From assembly GCF_000422385.1 (NCBI RefSeq), contig NZ_AULR01000004.1:143977-207976 (forward strand): DNA of 64,000 nt, in the 5' to 3' direction. This stretch comes from Microbacterium indicum DSM 19969 (GTDB taxonomy: Bacteria > Actinomycetota > Actinomycetes > Actinomycetales > Microbacteriaceae). Shown here in pieces: positions 23,838 through 31,924 of this stretch (position 1 is its first letter; each line of letters opens with the position of its first letter). A program made the position numbers and the translations under genes. The notes below the pieces were generated by a model, which did not search any database, was not told where the DNA came from, and saw only the letters and a list, made by a program, of their open reading frames with translations.

Positions 23838-25532
23838 GTGAGGACCAAGTTCAAGACGGGCGCCGTCGCGCTCACGCTGGCGGGCCTGATGCTCGTGACG
23901 GGCTGTTCAGGGCAATCGACCGGCTCGTCCGGTTCCGGATCCGCGGGCGACGAGCCGCAGTCCGGCGGGACCGTGCACATGCTGCAGAACGCCGACTTCT
24001 CCTACCTCGACCCGGCGCGTGGGTGGGACGGCGGCGTCAACGCCTTCTATCGCCTGATGTATCGCGGGCTGACGATGCAGGCTGCCGGCGACGCCGACGA
24101 CCCGAACGCGATCGTCCCCGACCTCGCCGAGTCGCTCGGGACGCCCTCGGATGACGGCCTGACCTGGACGTACACGCTCAAGGACGACATCTTCTTCGAC
24201 AACGGGGATCCGATCACGTCCGCCGAGATGAAGTTCGGCATCGAGCGCGCGTGGGATCCGGACATCGGGATCGGATCGCCGTACCTCAAGTCGACGATCG
24301 ACGCACCCGACGACTACCAGGGGCCGTACGTGACGGGCGACCTGCCCACGATCGAGACGCCGGACGACAAGACGATCGTCTTCCACCTGGCCGAGCCGTT
24401 CCCCGAGTTCGACAACGTCCTCGCGCAGCCGAACGCCGTCCCCTTCCCGGAGGGCACGGGCGGCGGCGACGAGTTCATCAACGACGTCATCGCCTCGGGC
24501 CCCTACACGCTCGACAGCTACACGCCGGGCAGCTCGATCCACCTCGTGCGCAACGAGTACTGGGACGCCGACTCCGACGACGTGCGCAAGGCCTACCCCG
24601 ACGAGTGGCAGTTCGAGACCGGGATCGACCCCGCGACGATCGACGAGCGCATGATCGCGGGACAGGGATCGGACGCGAGCGCGATCGCGAGCAAGATCGG
24701 GAGCGCGACGCTGCCCCGCATCCAGACGCCGGAGCTGCAGGCGCGCGCCATCACGGCCCCCGCGTACTGCACGACCTACATGTCGATGAACACGACCAAG
24801 GCGCCGTTCGACGACGTGCGGGTGCGCCAGGCCGTCAACTGGGCGATCGACCGCTCGGCGGTGCAGAACGCCTCGGGTGGAACGCAGCTCGCCGAGATCG
24901 CGACGACGATCATCCCCGACGCCGTCTCGGGCCACAAGGACTTCGACCTCTACCCGAGCGACGGCGAGAAGGGCGACGCCGACGAGGCGCTCGCGCTCCT
25001 GAAGGAGGCGGGCCTCGACGAGGGCTTCGAGTTCACGCTCGACATCCGCAACCAGCCCGCCGCGCAGGCGCAGGCGGAGGCGATCCAGCAGTCGCTCGAG
25101 AAGATCGGCGTCACGGTGGACCTCAACGTCATCGACACCTCGATCTACTACGAGACGATCGCGACGCCGTCGAAGCAGAACGACGCGGCGATCACGGGCT
25201 GGTGCCCCGACTGGGCGTCGAGCGCCAGCACGTTCATCCCCCCGCTGTTCGACGGCGACGGGATCACCGACCGCGGCAACCAGAACCTCGCGCAGCTCGA
25301 CGACGCCGACGTGAACGCCCGCATCGACGAGATCCGCGCGATGGACGACCAGGACGCCGCCAACACCGCGTGGGGCGACCTCGACGAGCAGATCATGGAG
25401 CTCTCGCCGATCGCGCCCCTCGTGCTCGAGAACGGGATCTTCCTGCCGGGCGAGAACATCGCCGGCTACATCCCGAACACGAACATGACCGACCTCACGA
25501 TCGTCGGCCTCAAGGACCCCTCGAAGGGCTGA
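23838..25532 (+). CDS. Oligopeptide-type ABC transporter, substrate-binding lipoprotein
   Basis: 564 aa, solute-binding family 5 (DppA/OppA). Lipobox VTGC, lipidated Cys23, then a Ser/Gly linker. Family segments include GLTWTYTLKDDIFFDNGDPIT and the late QPAAQAQAEAIQQSLEKIGV. The GTG is chosen over an in-frame ATG at 23808 because AAAGGA lies just before it and the signal peptide then has normal length. It leads an operon of importer, peptidases and arabinosidase. From that context I infer (glyco)peptide binding. The IS ends 64 bp upstream, with no good promoter between. Confidence 0.92.
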   Translation: MRTKFKTGAVALTLAGLMLVTGCSGQSTGSSGSGSAGDEPQSGGTVHMLQNADFSYLDPARGWDGGVNAFYRLMYRGLTMQAAGDADDPNAIVPDLAESLGTPSDDGLTWTYTLKDDIFFDNGDPITSAEMKFGIERAWDPDIGIGSPYLKSTIDAPDDYQGPYVTGDLPTIETPDDKTIVFHLAEPFPEFDNVLAQPNAVPFPEGTGGGDEFINDVIASGPYTLDSYTPGSSIHLVRNEYWDADSDDVRKAYPDEWQFETGIDPATIDERMIAGQGSDASAIASKIGSATLPRIQTPELQARAITAPAYCTTYMSMNTTKAPFDDVRVRQAVNWAIDRSAVQNASGGTQLAEIATTIIPDAVSGHKDFDLYPSDGEKGDADEALALLKEAGLDEGFEFTLDIRNQPAAQAQAEAIQQSLEKIGVTVDLNVIDTSIYYETIATPSKQNDAAITGWCPDWASSASTFIPPLFDGDGITDRGNQNLAQLDDADVNARIDEIRAMDDQDAANTAWGDLDEQIMELSPIAPLVLENGIFLPGENIAGYIPNTNMTDLTIVGLKDPSKG

Positions 25533-25533
25533 G

Positions 25534-26499
25534 ATGACCGTCCCCGCGACCCAGCTCGAGGCCGCGCCCGCCGGCGACTCCGCGCACACCCGCGCCGAGC
25601 CGCCGGCGGCGCCCGGCCGCCGGCTCCTGAGAGCCTTCGTCACCGACGTCCCCGCGATGCTGTCCACGGGATACATCGTCCTGATGATCCTCATGGCGAT
25701 CTTCGCCCCGCTGATCGTGATGCTCAGCGGCTGGGGGCCGTACGAGTTCGACCAGGACTCCGTGGATCCCAACATGGGCGCGCTGCCCTACGGCGCCCTG
25801 GGCGGGATCAGCGCCGAGCACTGGTTCGGCGTCGAGCCGGGAAGCGGGCGCGACGTGTTCGCGCGCATCGTCTACGGCGCGCGGGTGTCGCTCACGGTGG
25901 CTCTGAGCGCCACCGTCCTGACGACGGTCCTCGGCGTGGTCTTCGGGATGGTCGCGGGCTACTTCGGCGGCTGGATCGACTCCGTGATCTCGCGGGTCAT
26001 GGAGTTCCTCATGGCCTTCCCCGCGCTGATCTTCATGATCGCGATCCTCTCGGCGCTTCCCGCCGACAACCGGGTCGTGCTCCTCGTCGTCGTGATCTCC
26101 CTCTTCGGCTGGCCGTACCTCGCCCGCATCGTCCGCTCGCAGACGCTGTCGCTGACGCAGCGGGAGTTCGTCGAGTCGGCGCGCGCGTCGGGGGCGAGCC
26201 ACGGCCAGATCATCTTCCGCGAGATCCTCCCGAATCTGCAGTCGACCATCATCGTGATGTCGACCCTCGCGGTCCCGGGCTACGTCGGCACCGAGGCGGG
26301 CCTGTCGTTCCTCGGCGTCGGCGTCGTCCCCCCGACGCCGAGCTGGGGCCAGATGATCGCCTCCGCGACGCCCTGGTACGCCGTCGACCCCATGTACTTC
26401 GTGATCCCGGGAGCGTTCCTCTTCCTCCTGGTGATCTCGTTCACGACGCTCGGCGATCGCGTGCGCGTGATCGTGGGCAGCGGGGAGGTGCGGGCATGA
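25534..26499 (+). CDS. Oligopeptide-type ABC permease (DppC type)
   Basis: 321 aa. Cytoplasmic N-terminus of about 38 residues, then a membrane helix, the periplasmic loop with GVEPGSGRDVFARIVYGARVS (a DppC/OppC signature), and four to five further helices. The EAA loop is FVESARASGASHGQIIFREILPN. It starts 1 bp after the binding protein stop and overlaps the next permease (ATGA). In most operons the B-type permease comes first; here the C-type is first, a small oddity. Confidence 0.92.
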   Translation: MTVPATQLEAAPAGDSAHTRAEPPAAPGRRLLRAFVTDVPAMLSTGYIVLMILMAIFAPLIVMLSGWGPYEFDQDSVDPNMGALPYGALGGISAEHWFGVEPGSGRDVFARIVYGARVSLTVALSATVLTTVLGVVFGMVAGYFGGWIDSVISRVMEFLMAFPALIFMIAILSALPADNRVVLLVVVISLFGWPYLARIVRSQTLSLTQREFVESARASGASHGQIIFREILPNLQSTIIVMSTLAVPGYVGTEAGLSFLGVGVVPPTPSWGQMIASATPWYAVDPMYFVIPGAFLFLLVISFTTLGDRVRVIVGSGEVRA

Positions 26500-27494
26500 T
26501 CCGCGTCATCGCATCGCGCGTCGCGGGAATGGTCCTCGTGCTGTTCCTCGTCACGCTGTTCACCTACGTCATCTTCTTCGTGCTCTCGCCGGATCCCGCG
26601 GTGCAGATCTGCGGCAAGAACTGCACGCCGGAGCGCATCGACCAGATCCGCGCGAGCCTCGGGCTCGACCTGCCGTTCTGGACGCAGTTCTTCTCCTACG
26701 TCGGCGGCCTCTTCACGGGGCGCACCTTCCTCGTCGCCGGCGCCGAGGTCGCGTGCCAGGCGCCCTGCCTCGGCTACTCGTTCCAGACGAGCCAGCTCGT
26801 CGGCGACATGATCGTCCAGCGCCTGCCGATCTCGGCCACGATCGCGCTCGGAGCCGGCGTGCTGTGGCTGCTCGGCGGCGTCGCGGCCGGCGTGATCAGC
26901 GCCGTCAACGAGGGGCGCTTCCTCGACCGCTTCCTCGCGGGGCTCACGCTCGGGTCGATGTCGATCCCGAACTACGTGCTCGCTCTCGCGCTGCAGTTCG
27001 TCCTCGTGGTCGCGCTCGGGTGGCTGCCGTTCCCGCAGGCGGTGCCGTTCGGCGACGATCCGCTCCGATGGTTCCTCAACTTCCTCATGCCGTGGATCGT
27101 GCTGGCCGTCACCTATGCGGCCGTGTACACGCGGCTCACGCGCGCGAACGTCATCGACACCCTGCAGGAGAACTTCGTCCGCACGGCCCGTGCGAAGGGT
27201 CTGCGGCCGAGCCTCGTCTGGCGTCGCCACGCGCTGCGGCCCGCCCTCACCCCGATCGTCACGATCTTCGGGATGGACATCGCGGGGCTCCTCGGCGGCG
27301 CGCTGATCACCGAGACGGTGTTCGGGATGAACGGGGTCGGCAAGCTCACGGCCGACTCGATCACGAGCAACGACCAGCCCGTCATCATGGCCGTCACGCT
27401 CCTGTCGGCCTTCTTCGTGATCGTGGGCAACCTCGTGGTCGATCTGCTCTACACCGCTATCGATCCGCGCGTCCGGACGGGGGCGAAGGCATGA
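26496..27494 (+). CDS. Oligopeptide-type ABC permease (DppB type)
   Basis: 332 aa with the N-terminal helix of DppB (RVAGMVLVLFLVTLFTYVIFF), the long outer loop with two Cys pairs (QICGKNC, CQAPCLGY), and the EAA loop FVRTARAKGLRPSLVWRRHALRPAL. The C-terminal ETVFGMNGVGKL is diagnostic for this family. It forms the channel with the DppC-type protein. Confidence 0.92.
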   Translation: MIRVIASRVAGMVLVLFLVTLFTYVIFFVLSPDPAVQICGKNCTPERIDQIRASLGLDLPFWTQFFSYVGGLFTGRTFLVAGAEVACQAPCLGYSFQTSQLVGDMIVQRLPISATIALGAGVLWLLGGVAAGVISAVNEGRFLDRFLAGLTLGSMSIPNYVLALALQFVLVVALGWLPFPQAVPFGDDPLRWFLNFLMPWIVLAVTYAAVYTRLTRANVIDTLQENFVRTARAKGLRPSLVWRRHALRPALTPIVTIFGMDIAGLLGGALITETVFGMNGVGKLTADSITSNDQPVIMAVTLLSAFFVIVGNLVVDLLYTAIDPRVRTGAKA

Positions 27495-28363
27495 GCGCGC
27501 AGGCTCGGACCTCGGCCGGACCGCTCCTGTCGGTGTCGGGGCTCACGATCTCCTTCCGGACGTCCGCCGGCCGGACCGACGTCGTCGACGACCTGTCCTT
27601 CGAGGTGCCGCGCGGCGGCGCACTCGGGATCGTCGGGGAGTCGGGCTCGGGCAAGTCGATGACGAGCCTCGCCGTCATGGGGCTGCTCCCGAAGGGCGGG
27701 GAGGCCGCGGGATCGATCCGCTTCGACGGGATCGAGCTCAGCGACCTCCCGGAGAAGCGCATGCGGCAGGTGCGCGGCGACCGGATCGCGATGATCTTCC
27801 AGGACCCGCTCTCGTCGCTCAACCCGTACTACCGGGTCGGCACGCAGATCATGGAGGCCTACCGGTCGCACCGTCCGGGCGCATCCCGGTCGCTGGCGCG
27901 ACGCGTCGCGATCGAGGCGCTCGAGCGCGTGCACATCCGCGACGCCGCCACGCGGGTCGATCACTACCCGCACCAGTTCTCGGGCGGCATGCGACAGCGC
28001 ATCATGATCGCGATGGCGCTCACGATGGAGCCCGACCTCATCATCGCCGACGAGCCGACCACGGCCCTCGACGTCACGGTGCAGGCCCAGATCCTGGACC
28101 TGCTCGCCGAGATCCGCCGGGACACGGGCGCGAGCCTCATCCTCATCACGCACGACCTCGCGGTCGTGAGCGAGGTGACCGACGACATCGTCGTCATGCG
28201 CGACGGCGTGTCGGTCGAGAAGGGCACGACCGAACAGGTGTTCAGCGACCCGCAGGCCGACTACACGCGGCGCCTCCTCGACGCCGTCCCGCGCATCGAC
28301 GACGAGATCGGCGTCCTGCGCACCACGACCTCCCTGCCGACGATCCCCGGAGCGACACGATGA
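27491..28363 (+). CDS. Oligopeptide-type ABC ATPase (DppD type)
   Basis: 290 aa. Walker A GESGSGKS (about residues 47-54), Q-loop FQDPLSSLNP, signature FSGGMRQR, Walker B LIIADEPTTALD, H-loop ITHDL. It lacks the long Cys-containing C-terminal extension of some OppD proteins. The ATG overlaps the preceding stop (ATGA). It pairs with the DppF-type ATPase next to it. Confidence 0.93.
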   Translation: MSAQARTSAGPLLSVSGLTISFRTSAGRTDVVDDLSFEVPRGGALGIVGESGSGKSMTSLAVMGLLPKGGEAAGSIRFDGIELSDLPEKRMRQVRGDRIAMIFQDPLSSLNPYYRVGTQIMEAYRSHRPGASRSLARRVAIEALERVHIRDAATRVDHYPHQFSGGMRQRIMIAMALTMEPDLIIADEPTTALDVTVQAQILDLLAEIRRDTGASLILITHDLAVVSEVTDDIVVMRDGVSVEKGTTEQVFSDPQADYTRRLLDAVPRIDDEIGVLRTTTSLPTIPGATR

Positions 28364-29226
28364 CGACAGCGCCTCTCTGCCGAGCCACGGGCCTCGTGAA
28401 GGAGTTCGCGACGGGCCGCCGCGACGCCCTCGGGCGGGCGCGGACCTTCCGCGCGGTCGACGACGTCTCCCTCGAGGTGAGCCGCGGCGAGACCCTCGCC
28501 CTCGTGGGCGAGTCGGGATCGGGCAAGTCGACGACCGCGCGCCTCGTCGCGCGTCTCATGGACGCCGACGCCGGATCGGTGGAGTTCGAGGGGGAGGACG
28601 TCTCGGCGCTGTCGGGACGCGCCCTCCACGACTTCCGCGGATCCGTGCAGGTGATCTTCCAGGACCCGTTCTCGTCGCTCAACCCGCGGCACACGGTCGA
28701 GCGCATCGTGACGGCCCCGCTCGTGTACCAGGGGCGGAAGATCCCGGGCGGCGCGCGCCGGTTCACGCGCGATCTGATGGACCGCGTGGGGCTCGACCCC
28801 GACTTCTCGACGCGCCTGCCGTCGCAGTTCTCGGGCGGCCAGGCCCAGCGCATCGGGATCGCACGGGCCCTCGCCGTGGGGCCGAAGCTCGTGATCTGCG
28901 ACGAGGCCGTCTCGGCCCTCGACGTCTCGGTCCAGGCGCAGGTCATCAACCTCCTGCGCCAGCTGCAGAGCGAGGAGGGCTTCGGGTATCTCTTCATCGC
29001 GCACGACCTCGCGGTCGTCCGCCAGATCGCGACGCGGGTCGCGGTCATGAGCGGCGGACGCATCGTCGAGACGGGCGAGCGCGATCAGATCTTCGGGGAT
29101 CCGCGCCACGAGTACACGCGCGAGCTGCTGGCCGCCGTTCCGCGGATCGATCCCGAGTGGGACGCCCGCCGCCGCGAGGCCGAGGAGCGCCGCCGTGCGG
29201 CCGCGGCGGAGGCGGGTGCGCGATGA
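28360..29226 (+). CDS. Oligopeptide-type ABC ATPase (DppF type)
   Basis: 288 aa. Walker A GESGSGKST, Q-loop FQDPFSSLNP, signature FSGGQAQR, Walker B LVICDEAVSALD, H-loop IAHDL. Asp-Glu-Ala-Val-Ser-Ala-Leu-Asp is the usual OppF/DppF form. It overlaps DppD and the peptidase by ATGA. With the other four genes it makes a complete importer. Confidence 0.93.
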   Translation: MTTAPLCRATGLVKEFATGRRDALGRARTFRAVDDVSLEVSRGETLALVGESGSGKSTTARLVARLMDADAGSVEFEGEDVSALSGRALHDFRGSVQVIFQDPFSSLNPRHTVERIVTAPLVYQGRKIPGGARRFTRDLMDRVGLDPDFSTRLPSQFSGGQAQRIGIARALAVGPKLVICDEAVSALDVSVQAQVINLLRQLQSEEGFGYLFIAHDLAVVRQIATRVAVMSGGRIVETGERDQIFGDPRHEYTRELLAAVPRIDPEWDARRREAEERRRAAAAEAGAR

Positions 29227-30509
29227 CGACGAGCTATCTGCTGCGCGGCATGCGGGTGCGGGAACGCCGCGTCGAGGTGCCGCTCGACTGGGATCGACCG
29301 GACAGCGAGACGATCGAGCTGTTCGTCCGCGAGATCGTCGACCCCGGCCTCGACACCGCCGAGACCCCGCTCCTCACCTACCTGCAGGGCGGCCCGGGCG
29401 GGGCGAACCCGCGCCCGCTCGCGCGCGACGGCTGGATCGAGGAGGCCCTGCGCGACTACCGCCTCGTCCTCGTCGACCAGCGCGGGACGGGCCTGTCGAC
29501 GCCCGTCGACGCCCAGGTCGTCGCCGAACACGGCGACGGGGCGGCAGGGGCCGACTTCCTCGCGCTCTTCCGCGCCGACTCGATCGTCCGCGACCTCGAG
29601 CACGTGCGCCGGGAGGTGTACGGCGGCCGCCGGTGGGCGACCCTGGCGCAGAGCTACGGCGGCTGGATCACGACGACGTACCTCTCGTCCGCCCCCGACG
29701 GCCTCTCGGCGAGCTACATCTGCGGCGGCGTGCCCGGCACCCCGCCGCGGGCCGCCGAGGTCTACCGGCGCACCTTCGATCGCGTCGCGGCGAAGACGGC
29801 GGAGCTCTACCGTCGCTACCCGGGAGACGTCGACGCGGTCGCGCGGATCGCCGACGCGCTCGCCCACGACGACGTCCGGCTGCCCGACGGCGACCGGCTC
29901 ACGGTGCGCCGCTTCCAGGCGCTCGGGATCGACTTCGGCATGAAGCCCGGGCACGAGCGGATCCACTGGCTCGTGGAGAAGGCGTTCGTCCGGCCCGGCC
30001 GCTTCTCGGAGGGTTTCCTCCAGGACGTCCAGGCCCTGTCGTCGACGGCGGGCAACCCGCTGTTCTGGACGCTGCAGGAGACGCTCTACGGAGACCCGTC
30101 GAGCGGCGCGACAGGGTGGGCCGCGCAGGCGGAGCGAGACCGCCGGCCGGAGTTCGGCGAGGACGAGCGCCCGCTGCTCTTCACGGGCGAGATGGCGTTC
30201 CCGTGGATGTTCGACGAGATCCGCGTGCTGCGCGGATTCGCCCCCGCGGTCGACGCGCTCGCGCGGCGCACGGAGTGGAGCCCGCTCTACGACATGGAGG
30301 CCCTCGCCGCGAACGAGGTGCCGGTCGCCGCTGCCGTGTACTTCGACGACATGTACGTCGACGCGGGGCTCCAGCTCGACACGCTGTCGCGGATCCGCGG
30401 CGCCGACCGCTGGGTCACGAACGAGTTCGAGCACGACGGCATCGGTTCGGGGCGCACCTTCACGCGCCTGCGCGAGCTGGTGCGCGACCGAGGAGGAGAG
30501 AGAGCATGA
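29223..30509 (+). CDS. Proline iminopeptidase-like alpha/beta hydrolase (peptidase S33)
   Basis: 428 aa. Peptidase S33 features: oxyanion segment TYLQGGPGGANPRP (about residues 38-51), DQRGTGLSTP, and the nucleophile elbow AQSYGGW (Ser near residue 143). A helical cap follows; the acid/His pair is likely in the FDDMYVDAG and EFEHDGIGSG parts. Such enzymes cut N-terminal Pro, and some also Hyp, from peptides in the cytoplasm. There is no signal peptide. Overlap with the importer and with the next peptidase shows they work on imported Pro/Hyp-rich peptides. Confidence 0.88.
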   Translation: MTTSYLLRGMRVRERRVEVPLDWDRPDSETIELFVREIVDPGLDTAETPLLTYLQGGPGGANPRPLARDGWIEEALRDYRLVLVDQRGTGLSTPVDAQVVAEHGDGAAGADFLALFRADSIVRDLEHVRREVYGGRRWATLAQSYGGWITTTYLSSAPDGLSASYICGGVPGTPPRAAEVYRRTFDRVAAKTAELYRRYPGDVDAVARIADALAHDDVRLPDGDRLTVRRFQALGIDFGMKPGHERIHWLVEKAFVRPGRFSEGFLQDVQALSSTAGNPLFWTLQETLYGDPSSGATGWAAQAERDRRPEFGEDERPLLFTGEMAFPWMFDEIRVLRGFAPAVDALARRTEWSPLYDMEALAANEVPVAAAVYFDDMYVDAGLQLDTLSRIRGADRWVTNEFEHDGIGSGRTFTRLRELVRDRGGERA

Positions 30510-31924
30510 CCGCGACCGAACGCCCGCCGTATGCGGGAACCCGCTACCCGCGACTCGCCGACGTCGAGGCCTTCCGCGCCTGGATCGCCGAGGGGTGGGA
30601 CGCCGTCGAGACGGCGCCCGACCTCGAGACGGGGGCCGCGGCCGCGGCCGCGGATCACCGCGCGCGCCTCAGCGAGCGCATGCCCGACGCGACGATCGTC
30701 GCGGCATCGGGGATCGCCCCCGTGCGGAACGACGACGCCTCGTACGGGTTCCGTGCGGACAGCGGCTTCGTCTGGCTCACGAACTGCCAGGCGGAGGACG
30801 CGGTCCTCGTCATGACGCCGAGGCCGGGAGGACACGACGCCGTGCTCTTCCTGCCTCCGCCCTTCCGCCCGGGCGAGACGGGCTTCTTCGCGAACGCGAT
30901 GCACGGAGAGCTCTGGGTCGGACCTTCCGCGGGGCTCGCCGAGTGGTCGGCGGCGCTCGGGATCGACGTCCGTCCCCTCGCCGAGTTCGACGCGGGCGCG
31001 CTGACCGGGGCGCACTTCTCCGACTCGGCGGCGCGGCGCCTGGGCGTGCCGGCGTCGGCCGACCTCGAGCGCTCCGTCTCCGTCCTGCGCATGGTGAAGG
31101 ACGCGTGGGAGATCGCGCAGATGCGCGCAGCCGTCGACGCCTCGGTCGCGGGCTTCGGCGCGACGGTCGGAGAGATCCCGCGGGCGATCGCCGACGGGCT
31201 GGGCGAGCGGTGGCTCCAGGGGACCTTCGACCGCCACGCGCGCACGCACGGCAACGGGCCGGGCTACTCGACGATCGTCGGGTCGGGGCGGCATGCTCCG
31301 ACGCTGCACTGGGTGCGGTGCGACGGGCCCGTCCTCGAGGACGAGCTGCTGCTGCTCGACATGGGAGTCGAGATGCGCTCGCTCTACACGGCCGACGTCA
31401 CGCGGACCTTCCCCGCGAGCGGCACGTTCTCGCCGGCGGGGCGCGAGGCGCACGACCTCGTCGAGAAGGCGCACCGGGCGGGGCTCGCGCAGATCCGCCC
31501 CGGGACCGCGTACCTCGACTTCCACTTCGCGGCCATGGAGGTCATCGCGACGGGCCTCCACGACTGGGGTCTCCTGCCGGTCTCGGTCGACGAGGCGCTC
31601 TCGCCCCGCGGCCAGCACCACAGGCGCTACCTCGCCTGCGGGATCGGGCACCACCTGGGCCTCGACGTGCACGACTGCAGCCAGGCGCACTACGAGGACT
31701 ACATGGGGGCGGATCTCATTCCCGGCGTCGTCATGACGGTCGAGCCCGGCCTGTACTTCCACGCGCACGACCTGACCCTTCCCCCCGAGCTCCGGGGGAT
31801 CGGCGTCCGCCTCGAAGACGACGTCCTCGTGACCGAGACGGGATCCGAGGTGCTCTCCGACGCGCTGCCGATCGACGCCGACGGCGTGGAGCGCTACACC
31901 CGCGAACGGATGGGGATCTCGTGA
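30506..31924 (+). CDS. Xaa-Pro aminopeptidase (M24B)
   Basis: 472 aa, N-terminal domain plus pita-bread domain. All five metal ligands are visible in order: Asp in LLDMGVEM, Asp in TADVTRTF, His in CGIGHHLGLDVHD, Glu in TVEPGLYF, Glu in GVRLEDDVLV. It removes an N-terminal residue that precedes proline, typically with two Mn2+. With the S33 enzyme it could fully take apart Pro/Hyp-rich peptides. AGGAGGAGAG lies before the ATG, which overlaps the previous stop. Confidence 0.93.
   Translation: MTATERPPYAGTRYPRLADVEAFRAWIAEGWDAVETAPDLETGAAAAAADHRARLSERMPDATIVAASGIAPVRNDDASYGFRADSGFVWLTNCQAEDAVLVMTPRPGGHDAVLFLPPPFRPGETGFFANAMHGELWVGPSAGLAEWSAALGIDVRPLAEFDAGALTGAHFSDSAARRLGVPASADLERSVSVLRMVKDAWEIAQMRAAVDASVAGFGATVGEIPRAIADGLGERWLQGTFDRHARTHGNGPGYSTIVGSGRHAPTLHWVRCDGPVLEDELLLLDMGVEMRSLYTADVTRTFPASGTFSPAGREAHDLVEKAHRAGLAQIRPGTAYLDFHFAAMEVIATGLHDWGLLPVSVDEALSPRGQHHRRYLACGIGHHLGLDVHDCSQAHYEDYMGADLIPGVVMTVEPGLYFHAHDLTLPPELRGIGVRLEDDVLVTETGSEVLSDALPIDADGVERYTRERMGIS

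Noticed and set aside
29223..30509. Epoxide hydrolase or haloalkane dehalogenase reading of the S33 gene
   Set aside because: GGPGGANP and DQRGTGLS are specific for the proline iminopeptidase group.
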